Origin: Lentisphaerae bacterium ADurb.Bin082
GTDB lineage: Bacteria; Verrucomicrobiota; Lentisphaeria; Oligosphaerales; Oligosphaeraceae
Direction: 5' to 3'
Assembly: GCA_002070945.1 (NCBI GenBank)
Contig: MWEG01000023.1
Location: forward strand, 1-64,000
DNA: 64,000 nt
In this document: positions 25,760 through 33,932 of the stretch, piece by piece
Position numbering within the stretch: the stretch's first letter is position 1
How the letters are laid out: the number at the start of each line of letters is the position of its first letter
Program-made: the position numbers and the translations under genes
The notes under the pieces: generated by a model
What the model was told of the DNA's origin: nothing
What the model saw: only the letters and a program-made list of their open reading frames with translations
The model's database searches: none

Positions 25760-27355
25760 TTAACGGATGATATGGGTGTCGCCCCCGGGACGCTTGGCCG
25801 CGTCCGACGTCGTATTCATAGCTTCGCGAAGTACTCTTTCCAGGCGTTCGGCTGCTTCGTCCATGATCTGTTTTTGCCTGGCGACGTCATTTTCGGCTCG
25901 TATTTGCCTGGCTTCCTCCAGGCGCCGCAGGGCGTCTGCCACGGCTGGCGAAGCTTCCGTCTGCATGGCCAGGATTTCTTCTGCGGTTTTGCCTTCGAAG
26001 CGCCTGTCGCGCAGCAATTCGAGCAGTCGTCGGCCGCGTTCGCCGTCTCCAATCGCCGCGATTAGGGCGATCGGGTCCAGACCTTGGAAAGCCTTGGCGC
26101 GGGCGGTGTCGTCTTCCCGTTCAATCCGCCGCATGCCCTCTTCGTGTTCACGGCTGAGGCGCTCCTTTTTCTCGCGCCATTCCAGGGTCTTGCTCACTTC
26201 GGCGTCCTCAATCTCCAGCTTGACGGCAGCGTCCCCGCGCTGCTTTTCCCAGCGATAGGCGTCTTCACGGCGGGCTAAATCGAGCTTGAATTCCGTATCC
26301 CTAGTCGCTTCGGTGCGGACAAAGTCGCTGCTTTTCGCCGCCAGTTCCTGCCGGAACTGCTCCTTGAGCAGAGCGACTTCCTGGTCACGATGCATCGCTG
26401 AGATGTCGCGTTCCTGGGCCAGTTGCGCCGCGTAGGCCGCAAAGTCATCCTCGTCCTTCATAGCGTGCATGCGGTCGGCGCGCAGCACATCGCGCAGCCG
26501 CGCATTGAATTCCGCTTCGCGGCGTTTCACTTCCACGTCCTCGGCCTGCTGACGGAGCAATTCGTAGGCTTTCCCGGAGAATTCCGCGCCTGAGAGCGCG
26601 GCCAGGACAAAGCCTATGGACTTCAGGGTGCGCTTCAAGACGACGCTCAGCTCGTCCTCCAGGCGCAGCCGCCGCTGCGGGTCTTTGACCAGGTCCTCAA
26701 TAGTGGAGCTATTGCACATATTTTCCAAGGCATAGCGGATGTCTCCCTGTAGGCGTTCTGCCAAATCGGCAAAAGTCAGTTCACGCTGGTCTTTCATCAA
26801 GTTGTTCATGAACAGCGCAGCGTCTCCCGGCACGAACCGCAGCACAGCCTCGCCGTAGAATTCGACCTCCATCTCCTCGGCGGAGCGCAGGCTTCCCACG
26901 CGCAAAGGCAGCACCGTGTCGCCGGCGTTGATGAGGACAGCGCTGCGCGGCGGCGGGTCGCCCCAGTGGTTGATGCGATGCCCCAGGCTGTCCAGGTTGT
27001 GGCGGCCGGCCTTGAGTACATCCTTGACCGCGCCGCCGTCCAGCAGCAGGGCTAGCGTCCCCTGCTGCACGCTCAGGCCTTTTTTCAGGAGGATGTACAT
27101 ATCTCCCACTTCAAAGCGCTGGGCCAAGAGCGAAGCTGGGTGCTGCCAGACGCCGCCAGCCATGTCGGCGCGATCCTCCGGATGCAGCGGCGTCTTGCAA
27201 TTCCAGCAGAATTTGGAGTCATTGCCCACCCATTCGTCGCAGGCCGGACACTTCCACCAGCCGCCAGGCGCCGGGGTGCCGCACTGTGAGCATACCCGCG
27301 CCCGCTTCTTGACCCGCGCACCACAACTTTCACAGCGATCCGAAAAAATTCCCAT
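25760..27355 (-). CDS. Zinc-ribbon SPFH/Band-7 (flotillin-like) protein
   Basis: A 531-residue protein. Two zinc ribbons occupy the first 55 residues (Cys8/11 with Cys22/25; Cys36/39 with Cys50/53). Residues about 80-290 have SPFH/Band-7 features (GTLALLLDGGAVKDVLKAGRH, DTVLPLRVGSLRSAEEMEVEF, LQGDIRYALENMCNSSTIEDL), followed by a long charged coiled coil (about 290-440) and a helical tail. There is no hydrophobic N-terminal anchor, so membrane contact would be peripheral or through partners. Flotillin-like proteins scaffold membrane domains and are known associates of PspA-type stress proteins. AAGGAGC precedes the ATG at 27355. It is second in the operon, 12 bp after the HTH gene. Confidence 0.82.
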   Translation of the reverse strand: MGIFSDRCESCGARVKKRARVCSQCGTPAPGGWWKCPACDEWVGNDSKFCWNCKTPLHPEDRADMAGGVWQHPASLLAQRFEVGDMYILLKKGLSVQQGTLALLLDGGAVKDVLKAGRHNLDSLGHRINHWGDPPPRSAVLINAGDTVLPLRVGSLRSAEEMEVEFYGEAVLRFVPGDAALFMNNLMKDQRELTFADLAERLQGDIRYALENMCNSSTIEDLVKDPQRRLRLEDELSVVLKRTLKSIGFVLAALSGAEFSGKAYELLRQQAEDVEVKRREAEFNARLRDVLRADRMHAMKDEDDFAAYAAQLAQERDISAMHRDQEVALLKEQFRQELAAKSSDFVRTEATRDTEFKLDLARREDAYRWEKQRGDAAVKLEIEDAEVSKTLEWREKKERLSREHEEGMRRIEREDDTARAKAFQGLDPIALIAAIGDGERGRRLLELLRDRRFEGKTAEEILAMQTEASPAVADALRRLEEARQIRAENDVARQKQIMDEAAERLERVLREAMNTTSDAAKRPGGDTHIIR

Positions 27356-27367
27356 GACTCTGGCTCC

Positions 27368-27697
27368 TTATTTATGTTCGGAACAACGACGTGTGCCCAC
27401 ACGCATCCAGCAATCCGTGCAAATCGGCGCACCGCATTCGCCGCAAGACCCCGGAAACGACGAGGCGCTGCGATAAGACTGACCGCAGACAGAACAAGCC
27501 GTCTCAACGCCGGCGCCAATGCGCTTCGCTTCCTCCAAGTACGCTTCCAGGTCGGCGCGCGTGATCCGGTAGACACGACCAATGCGAGCAGCACGCAACG
27601 CACCAGAACGAATCTGCCGATAGATCAACTGGTAGTTCACGCCCAGAAGCTCCGACACTTCTTCAATACTCATAAAGGCCTTGAGGTCTTCTTTCAT
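27368..27697 (-). CDS. Excisionase-type HTH regulator with C-terminal zinc finger
   Basis: A 109-residue protein. Residues 8-57 form a MerR/excisionase-type helix-turn-helix (FMSIEEVSELLGVNYQLIYR, then ITRADLEAYLEE). Residues 65-109 form a zinc finger with Cys68/71, Cys85/88, Cys93/96 and Cys105/His108. The ending CTDCWMRVGTRRCSEHK is clearly homologous to the finger at the N-terminus of the 20068-21096 product (CMLCWRHGNQRCSAH). It is the first gene after a strong promoter and has GGGGA before its ATG. Autoregulation is likely but not shown. An alternative is that it tethers operon products to DNA through finger-finger contacts. The HTH call is firm. Confidence 0.85.
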   Translation of the reverse strand: MKEDLKAFMSIEEVSELLGVNYQLIYRQIRSGALRAARIGRVYRITRADLEAYLEEAKRIGAGVETACSVCGQSYRSASSFPGSCGECGAPICTDCWMRVGTRRCSEHK

Positions 27698-27740
27698 AGT
27701 AATGTCCCCAAATCAGGATGACTTCTCGTCGACGCCATAC

Positions 27741-27768
27741 ACTATAGAGCGTGTTTTCTGGTTGTCAA
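27741..27768 (-). promoter_or_regulatory. Strong sigma70 promoter of the ESCRT-like operon
   Basis: Read on the minus strand: TTGACA (27768-27763), a 16-bp spacer, then TATAGT (27746-27741). Upstream is a run of about 65 bp that is almost entirely A/T (27770-27835), resembling an UP element. The predicted start of transcription near 27734 leaves a leader of about 37 nt before the ATG at 27697. Confidence 0.72.
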
Positions 27769-27865
27769 ATGCTTTTTTTAATTTTTTGTTGATTTTTTAT
27801 TGTTTTTATTTATTTCTATTTACAATTAGGCTGTTTTGTTTACACTTTGGGGAGGTTTTCACGGT

Positions 27866-28024
27866 CCCGGGCTAAAGCCCGGGCACTGGACAGAGGCAAA
27901 ACAACAGTGCGCCTCGCCTCCCGCGCTCTGTCCTCGCCCGCGCCGCCGCCCGCGCCGCCGCCCGCGCCGCCGCCCGCGCCGCCGCCCGCGCCCCTCAGCA
28001 TTCAGCATTCAGCATTCAGCATTC
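27866..28024. repeat. Hairpin plus GC-rich 12-bp and AGCATTC tandem repeats
   Basis: Starts with the palindrome CCCGGGC-TAAA-GCCCGGG (27866-27883). Then comes a 12-bp tandem repeat of unit CGCCGCCCGCGC (about 27935-27993, nearly five copies) and four copies of the heptamer AGCATTC (27997-28024). The reverse-complement heptamers (GAATGCT/GAATGTT) recur at 33564-33607. The stretch between the operon promoter and the glycosyltransferase start at 28159 holds nothing else I recognise. Confidence 0.7.
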
Positions 28025-28158
28025 GCCCCTCGTCCCTCTCGGCATGGCGCGATTTTCTCTGCCAGGCATTTCCTTCTTGGCAGGATGTCATTATATTCTG
28101 GGGGAGAATTTCCGCTATTAGGGCAATTCAGCCACGTCACCTTTCTCCCTACTCTGCC

Positions 28159-30000
28159 ATGACCGAGCATCGACACTACTGGCTGTCTCACCTGGTTAAC
28201 GCCGGGCTCTTGCTGCTGTTCATCATCCTAGCAGCCGAGCGTGCGCAGCAACTCATGGGGCAGGATGAAATCAGCCATTATTTCAAGCTGGCTGGCCTGC
28301 TGTTCCACGAAGGCTACCAGAATCCCAGCGAACTGATCACGTTCTCGCCGCATGCGTATCCACTGTGGATCGTCGCTATATGCCACCTGGCTGGCGCCTT
28401 TAGCCCCGCCGTCGTCAAAAGCGCTGGCGTCGTCCTCTGGCTATTCTCCCGTCGGATTATAGCCAGCATCTGCCGGCGCCTTGGCAGCGACAGGGCAAAA
28501 ATACATCCCGGCGCTGAACTCGAAGACCAAACTAGCGCCGCGGCAGCGAGAGAATCCATCCCTGCTGGGACTCTGGCGGCCATTCTCGGCTTATTGCTCT
28601 GCTTCACTATGCCGGCGGTCATCCAGGCTGCGGTCACGGTTGACATCGATCAAGCTGCGCTGCCTTTGCTCATCCTGCTGCTCTGCCTGGCTGCCGAGCG
28701 CTATAGCCGGGCACCTTCCTGGCGCAGCGCTGGTCTCGTCGCGCTGGCTGCGGCTCTGGCTCTGTGGGGGCGCCTCACCACTCCTGTCATCATCATGCCT
28801 GCGCTGGTATTGCACGCTGGCCTGGCCGCTGCTCCGGGCGTTCGCTTGCGCCGCGCCGCTGCCATGGCTGCGGCCTTGGCCATTGGCGGCGCGCTTTTTC
28901 TTCTCACCTGGCAGCTGTATTGCCGCTTCACCGGCATTGACGGCAGCGGCGTTTTCCGCTACTTCGCCACCGCCCTGCAAGCCACCACTATTGGCGAACG
29001 CGGCGGCAACCTGCAAAAATGGCTCCAAAGCGCTGCCGCCCTCACCTTGTGGGGCGTCAATCCATTTCTGCTGACGCTGTTCGCACTCGACGGCTGGCAG
29101 CGCCTGACCGCCGCCTGGCAGGCACGCCGCCTGGCTGCGTCTGACCTCTATTGGCTCGCCGCTGCCGTCATCTTAGTCGGCTACCTATTTGTCGGCGGCG
29201 CGCTGTTCGGGTTTCCCAAATACCATTGTCCAGCCTTGCCACTGCTGGCGATTTGCCTTGCCCAAGCCGTTGCTGGGCGACAACGGCAACCGGCCGGGCC
29301 GCAGCCAGAGTCGAGCCTACGGCGCCAGCTCGTCATCGCGATGGCCCTGACCGCGGCCTTGGCGCTGATAGCCGGCCTGCTGCTGCATGACCCGATCTGG
29401 ACTCTGCGCGTCAAGGTGCGCACGGCCCAGCTTTTATCCATGCCGCTGCGGCCGATTTTGAGCCGCCTGGCGGCTGGCCTGGTCGTCGTCTACGGCCTGG
29501 GCGCTGTTGCAGTCCTGCTCCTGGCCAAGTCTCGACGCCTGACCATTGCAGCTGGCCTGCTGGCAGCTGGCCTGGCGCCTAATCTCGCCCTCTTGGCTGT
29601 GCAGACCGCAGCGCCCTACGCCACCGGCTACATTTACGGCGAAGAAGGCGAAACCAACATCATCGCTGGCCTTATCACAAAACACAGCCTGGAGCAGCAG
29701 CCCTTGTTGGTGCCGGTCGAAGTCGTCCAACACCTCGGTTGGTCTGACACCCGCACGCCCGGGCCAGACCTCTGGAACGACCCCGACACCTTCGCACGAC
29801 GCATCCACGCAGAGCAGCCCGCCCTGGTTGCCGCCTCTGTCCTCGTCCAATCCGTCCCGACCTTGCAACGTCTATTAGCCAATCGCGACTTCCAGCAAGC
29901 TTTGGCTGAGAATTACCAGCTCCACGAACTCGGGCTTTTCTTCGTCTGGACCAGGAACGACCTTGAAATTGCCTCTCTCAGGCCAGCCACGCCAGATTGA
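28159..30000 (+). CDS. Polytopic membrane protein, probable GT-C-type glycosyltransferase
   Basis: About 613 residues with roughly 12 hydrophobic segments (for example NAGLLLLFIILAAERAQQL, LVALAAALALWGRL, AAAMAAALAIGGALFLLTW). After the first membrane helix comes GQDEISHYF, with the acidic pair in the first extracytoplasmic loop that is typical of GT-C enzymes using polyprenyl-linked sugars. The C-terminal ~120 residues are a soluble extracytoplasmic domain (AAPYATGYIYGEEGETNIIAG). The start is the ATG at 28159. The longer frame from 27847 would translate the 12-bp and heptamer repeats into a Pro/Ala-rich tail and is rejected. Donor and acceptor are unknown. It stands alone between the ESCRT-like operon promoter (divergent) and a convergent gene. 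Confidence 0.75.
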   Translation: MTEHRHYWLSHLVNAGLLLLFIILAAERAQQLMGQDEISHYFKLAGLLFHEGYQNPSELITFSPHAYPLWIVAICHLAGAFSPAVVKSAGVVLWLFSRRIIASICRRLGSDRAKIHPGAELEDQTSAAAARESIPAGTLAAILGLLLCFTMPAVIQAAVTVDIDQAALPLLILLLCLAAERYSRAPSWRSAGLVALAAALALWGRLTTPVIIMPALVLHAGLAAAPGVRLRRAAAMAAALAIGGALFLLTWQLYCRFTGIDGSGVFRYFATALQATTIGERGGNLQKWLQSAAALTLWGVNPFLLTLFALDGWQRLTAAWQARRLAASDLYWLAAAVILVGYLFVGGALFGFPKYHCPALPLLAICLAQAVAGRQRQPAGPQPESSLRRQLVIAMALTAALALIAGLLLHDPIWTLRVKVRTAQLLSMPLRPILSRLAAGLVVVYGLGAVAVLLLAKSRRLTIAAGLLAAGLAPNLALLAVQTAAPYATGYIYGEEGETNIIAGLITKHSLEQQPLLVPVEVVQHLGWSDTRTPGPDLWNDPDTFARRIHAEQPALVAASVLVQSVPTLQRLLANRDFQQALAENYQLHELGLFFVWTRNDLEIASLRPATPD

Positions 30001-30117
30001 CCGCAGATGGCGTCCGCCGAGCGGCAGTATCACTGACCCATTACCAATCGTACAATGCAAGAGCCAGCCTCCCCAGGCCAGCATCAAGCGCAGGCCAGTG
30101 CCGCCTGGCGCCCGGCT

Positions 30118-31167
30118 TCAGTTTCTCGCCGCGGTGCGCTCCATCAAAGCGAAGGCTCTTTCCGTCTGCCGCAGCGGGGTGCGGACGGTGAGCCGGATGT
30201 CCAGTTTCTCACACAGGCTGCGCAGCAGAGAGGCCATCTTCTCCGTACGCACGTAGATTTTCCCTGGCCGTTCCTCCTGTTTCGCCAACATGCCAAGCAG
30301 TTCTCCCGCCGCCCGTTGGTAGACAGCATCCAGGGTCGGCTTCGGCCTCATTACTTCATGGCCAACAATAAATCCGCTTGCCTGTTCAACTGCCAGCATG
30401 ATAAAAGGGAAGAAAGGACGCTCACCGGAGCGTTCCTGCACCGGATCAGGCATCAGGCGGATATCGACTTCAATCTTGTTTTTGGCGATGGGCAAGCACT
30501 TGGTGTGTTCCAGGAGCTTTTCATCGAGTTCCGGGATGATTTCCGGCTCGGCGAGCCGCTCGAATTCGACCATGCTTTCCCACCATTCGCTGTTTGAGTC
30601 TTGGCTGCGCTGAATGCGCATCAGAAAAACGTTCTCCTTCAAGCCCAAAATGACCAGGCGTCCGAGTTCTTTCTTATCGTCTTTAAAGCGCGGCGTCACG
30701 GCAAGGACGTGTTCGAGAGCAAGGGTGAGCATGCTCAGCTCTTCGCTGTTCACGTGCCACGGGAATTGCCCTGGCAGGAGACTGCGGAAACAAGGCCAGG
30801 CATGCCTGCCGCGGAAGCTGAGCTTCAACGCCTTGATGACTCGCCTATCCTCGGGCCTCAGGTAGTCCCGGTCTTCAAAGGACAACTGCAACTGTGAAGT
30901 CTCGAGGATTACCTCAGGCTTGGCGTCCGGGCCGACAAGATCATCAATGATGAGAAAAAGGTCCTCGACACGCCGATATACGGCAATCGCAAAATGCTCG
31001 CCAAGCTGCCCTAGAATGCTGATGAAATGCGGCGAAATGCCCTTGGGGTCCGAAAAACCTAGATAAGCGGTTTCAGGCATCCATTTCCATGGTGCCAGGG
31101 CGTAGACCTCAGCGGCCAGGCTGTAGGCGCGCTGCCATTGCTCCATAGTCGGTTTTTTAGCACTCAT
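30118..31167 (-). CDS. Uncharacterised protein resembling DUF7309/DUF6930
   Basis: A 349-residue soluble protein. The N-terminal half begins with WQRAYSLAAEVYALAPWKWM, followed by GQLGEHFAIAVYRRVEDLF, phrases I associate with DUF7309. The C-terminal half contains FFPFIMLAVEQASGFIVGHEVM and TEKMASLLRSLCEKLDIRL, resembling DUF6930. These names come from recollection of the families, not from a search. GGAG precedes the ATG at 31167. It is convergent with the membrane glycosyltransferase gene, and the upstream gap holds CACGAAAA-type repeats. No function is known for these families. Confidence 0.75.
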   Translation of the reverse strand: MSAKKPTMEQWQRAYSLAAEVYALAPWKWMPETAYLGFSDPKGISPHFISILGQLGEHFAIAVYRRVEDLFLIIDDLVGPDAKPEVILETSQLQLSFEDRDYLRPEDRRVIKALKLSFRGRHAWPCFRSLLPGQFPWHVNSEELSMLTLALEHVLAVTPRFKDDKKELGRLVILGLKENVFLMRIQRSQDSNSEWWESMVEFERLAEPEIIPELDEKLLEHTKCLPIAKNKIEVDIRLMPDPVQERSGERPFFPFIMLAVEQASGFIVGHEVMRPKPTLDAVYQRAAGELLGMLAKQEERPGKIYVRTEKMASLLRSLCEKLDIRLTVRTPLRQTERAFALMERTAARN

Positions 31168-31242
31168 GGGCTACTGCTCCATCATGTTTGTACTACTAGC
31201 AATCATCATAAGATTTCGTACAATAGCAAAAATTTCCGTGTA

Positions 31243-31316
31243 TTCCGTGTGTTCGGTGGTTAAAAAACAACCTTAAATTTTCGTGTTTTTTCGTGTTTTT
31301 CGTGGTTAAAAAATAG
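31243..31316. repeat. CGTG-type short repeat cluster
   Basis: Contains CCGTGTATTCCGTGTGTTCGG and, 30 bp later, TTCGTGTTTTTTCGTG followed by TTTTTCGTGGTTAAAAA. It is the same family, in opposite orientation, as 18137-18175. Confidence 0.55.
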
Positions 31317-31348
31317 CCCTGATCGCCACCGCCGTCATGCTTTCTGCT

Positions 31349-33316
31349 TCAGGCTTCCACTACTACCATGCAGTAGCCGCGCATCTCTGGAACCGTAATA
31401 GACAGATAATCCTCTGAAATCGAGAATGGAATCGGCTGCTTGCCAGGTGCGATATACACCTTGTTCACTGGCCTGCCGTCCAAGCGCAGTTTCAATTTGA
31501 CTTGTGAAAGCGGAAGTTCCTCTTCGACGATCAGGGTTTTGCCGCGCAGTTCCGGCAGATAGTTGAGCAGATGGATGATGCGCTGGTTCGCTTTCCCGGA
31601 GACGAATGCTCGGGCGAACGAAGGCAAGGAGGCGTCGGTGACCAGCAGCGGTTTCGGGAGCAGATGCTCCAGCATGATTGCCAGCACCGTCCTCAAATCA
31701 ACCGAGGCCTGTTGATAATACGCTTCAAAAAGCGGGAATGGGCAATAGGCGCACTGGCTGTTCAGCACCATAAAAGGAAGCTCAGTATCCTGGTTGGGCG
31801 GGGCGTAGAAATAGGAATAAACGCCATCCCAGTGCTTGTTGAAATAGGGCGCAACCACCTTGCCGGCTACCGTGCTGCCAGGCAAAGCTTCGGTGCTGAA
31901 GCCTTTGGTATTGGTTGCCAGCGGCATGTCAGGCACCCGCGCGGCAAACTCCCCGGTCAGGCGGAAAAAGGCAGGTACGTGTTCGCACTCGCCCAGGTAT
32001 TTCACCCCCCATTCTCTTTCAAACCGGAAAGCGCTGCCTTCCGGATTCAGCCCGGAACGCCCAGTGGCCAGCAGCGATTTTCCGGCTGCGAGATGTTTCT
32101 TCACCAGTTCCGCGAGCCTGTCATCAAGGATGACCTCATCCGGCAAAATCACCAGCGAATAGGGACTCCAGTCGATGTCCGCATCGATGAAATCAAACTG
32201 CATTTTGAGTTCGGAAAGCATGCGGGTTGCTCCGACCATGGTCGGGCTTTTGCGCAGCACGTCAGGCAGGACCACGCCGATATCGACCAGGTTTTTGGCG
32301 TCTGAGAACCAGGGTTCATACTGACGGAGCTTGCCATAGATTCTGCTGGCGCGGTCAAGAGCCGCCCGGTTCAGTTTTCCGCTCGGGTGGAAATGATCGC
32401 CGATATTGGGCCGCATGCCGTTGGCCAGTCCGAAAAAGAGATCATATTCGACGGCCGCCTGGGGGCGGAGGCTGCCAAAGTCTCCCCAGTCATTGAAGCG
32501 TCCAGTCATATTCAGCACTGGGCCGCTGGTCAGATTGCGGTAATACCTCGCGGTCAGCGGCAGGTAGTCGTAGCCCCAGGCGGGATTGGTGGGAAGGCAC
32601 TCGCACTCAAGATAACTGCCAATCCGAGCATTGTCCTTAGGAGAAATGCCAAGGAAATTGACCAGCAAATGATTTTCCTGCGGGCGCAGCAGGGCTGAAA
32701 TATCCTCGGCCAGGCGCAACGCAGAACTGCGCCCGAATTTCTGGAGCACTTCTTCATTGCGCCAGTCGAGGTTCTGTTTCTGCATTTCCTGGATGCAGTA
32801 GGGGCAGATGCAGGGAAAGCCGTTGAAACTGTCCAGCAGAAAGCCCGCCACCGGATACTTGTCGCGAACCTCCTTGATCAAGCTCATCAGATAATCCCGG
32901 TACGGCGAATTCAGGCACATGGTTCGCATATACGGGTTGATCCAGCCGATGCCGTAGATATCCGGCCGCAGCAGCTGCCCTTTTGGGCTGATCATGCTCC
33001 ATTCCGGATGCCGGATGGCGTCTTCGTTGCTCAGTCCGCAATTCAAGTAGGCAGTGACAGCGATGCCGCGCTGGTTGCAGGCAGTGACGATTTCGCCAAA
33101 CAAATCGCGCCCAGGCGGAATCGAAGGATGCCGGTTTCCGATTTGCGTATCAAAATAGCAGAAGCCCTGGTTGCATTTCGCATGGAATCCCAGCAAGTCA
33201 ACCCCGGCTGCCTGCAAGCTTGAGGCAAACTCATCCGCCTGAAGATGATGCCCGACATCCGGGCAGGCCTTCATCGTATGATGATCGAAAAACATGACAA
33301 ACTTCGGCTGGTGCAT
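31349..33316 (-). CDS. Glycoside-hydrolase-like protein (GHL6 / alpha-amylase-like barrel)
   Basis: A 655-residue protein without a signal peptide. The N-terminal barrel shows a strand order typical of the hypothetical glycosyl hydrolase 6 (GHL6) group: KFVMFFDHHTMK, VDLLGFHAKCNQGFCYFDT, RHPSI, GIAVTAYLNCGLS, then VAGFLLDSFNGFPCICPYCI with an Asp-containing strand end and a CxCxxC cluster. The middle (about 350-450) is Rossmann-like, as in the trimerisation domain of GH42 relatives (SLVILPDEVILDDRLAELVKK, SLLATGRSG). The C-terminal ~100 residues are beta-rich. The substrate is unknown; fucosidase- and galactosidase-related activities are possible in this superfamily. AGGAGCGAG precedes the ATG at 33316. 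No partner gene is adjacent. Confidence 0.8.
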   Translation of the reverse strand: MHQPKFVMFFDHHTMKACPDVGHHLQADEFASSLQAAGVDLLGFHAKCNQGFCYFDTQIGNRHPSIPPGRDLFGEIVTACNQRGIAVTAYLNCGLSNEDAIRHPEWSMISPKGQLLRPDIYGIGWINPYMRTMCLNSPYRDYLMSLIKEVRDKYPVAGFLLDSFNGFPCICPYCIQEMQKQNLDWRNEEVLQKFGRSSALRLAEDISALLRPQENHLLVNFLGISPKDNARIGSYLECECLPTNPAWGYDYLPLTARYYRNLTSGPVLNMTGRFNDWGDFGSLRPQAAVEYDLFFGLANGMRPNIGDHFHPSGKLNRAALDRASRIYGKLRQYEPWFSDAKNLVDIGVVLPDVLRKSPTMVGATRMLSELKMQFDFIDADIDWSPYSLVILPDEVILDDRLAELVKKHLAAGKSLLATGRSGLNPEGSAFRFEREWGVKYLGECEHVPAFFRLTGEFAARVPDMPLATNTKGFSTEALPGSTVAGKVVAPYFNKHWDGVYSYFYAPPNQDTELPFMVLNSQCAYCPFPLFEAYYQQASVDLRTVLAIMLEHLLPKPLLVTDASLPSFARAFVSGKANQRIIHLLNYLPELRGKTLIVEEELPLSQVKLKLRLDGRPVNKVYIAPGKQPIPFSISEDYLSITVPEMRGYCMVVVEA

Positions 33317-33477
33317 AGTCTCGCTCCTGCTCAGTGCGTTTCACGGAAAATACAAGGCCAATGGTCGAAAGTATGGGTCGCCGGGCAGTTTTTTACGACG
33401 CTTGCCCGCGAACACAGAATAACGTAACCTTCCTTTTGCGTTCGTCTATGCGTCAAGCGCAACAAACACCGCAGCGT

Positions 33478-33517
33478 CGTAATCGCTGGCCGATTGATAC
33501 TCGGAGTTCCGGCAAAC
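33478..33517 (+). repeat. Single arm of the MITE-like repeat family
   Basis: Contains GGCCGATTGATACTCGGAGT followed by TCCGGCAAA. It matches the arms of the element at 18180-18298 and the reverse complement of 61735-61780. Confidence 0.65.
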
Positions 33518-33563
33518 AACGGTCTCAAGAAAGGGGTGAGGGGCTTTTTTTAGGGGCGAGGGG

Positions 33564-33607
33564 GCTGAATGTTGAATGCTGAATGTTGAATGCTGAATGC
33601 TGAATGC
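33564..33607. repeat. GAATGYT heptamer tandem repeat
   Basis: Six consecutive copies of TGAATGTT/TGAATGCT-type units, flanked on both sides by GGGGCGAG-like sequence. It is the reverse complement of the AGCATTC array at 27997-28024. Confidence 0.7.
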
Positions 33608-33616
33608 AGAGGGGCG

Positions 33617-33806
33617 AGAAGTCCACTTGAGTCCACTGATGTCCACGTCCACTCTCCACTGATGTCCATTTCTGTCCACAGTCCATCGTCTACTAAAGTC
33701 CACTAATGTCCACTAAAGTCCATTGTCCATTGTCCACTAAACCTCCGCAGCCGCCGTCCACACCGTCCACACCGTCCACACTGTCCACACCGTCCACCAT
33801 GTCCAC
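33617..33806. repeat. GTCCAC degenerate tandem array
   Basis: About 190 bp built from irregular 9-14 bp units containing GTCCAC (for example AAAGTCCACTAATGTCCAC, then CCGTCCACA repeated). A closely similar order of units, including CCATCGTCTACT, is found at 61575-61702. There is no coding capacity. It ends at a GC hairpin CCCTTTGCGCCAAAGGG just before the feo promoter region. Confidence 0.7.
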
Positions 33807-33870
33807 ATCCCTTTGCGCCAAAGGGACACTACAATAATCCACCCCTCCGACTTTTTTCTCATGCAAGCGC

Positions 33871-33911
33871 TTGACGAATTGTTTTGCGGGTGTATGTTAA
33901 GCGCAGTTAAC
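33871..33911 (+). promoter_or_regulatory. feo promoter with overlapping palindromic operator
   Basis: TTGACG (33871-33876), a 16-bp spacer and TATGTT (33893-33898) form a plausible sigma70 promoter. The inverted repeat GTTAA-GCGCAG-TTAAC (33896-33911) overlaps the -10 element and the expected start of transcription. The first gene behind it encodes a DtxR-type metal regulator, whose known relatives bind AT-rich palindromes of this size, so metal-dependent autorepression is likely (inference). Confidence 0.6.
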
Positions 33912-33932
33912 AAAAAAAGAATGGGGGTATTG

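Noticed and set aside
27847-28158. N-terminal extension of the membrane glycosyltransferase frame
   Set aside because: It translates the 12-bp GC repeat and the AGCATTC heptamers into a Pro/Ala-rich tail with no signal or domain; the ATG at 28159 directly precedes the first membrane helix.
33446-33703. Open frames across the heptamer and GTCCAC arrays
   Set aside because: The peptides are pure repeat translations (for example AFSIQHS units), and no ribosome site is present.
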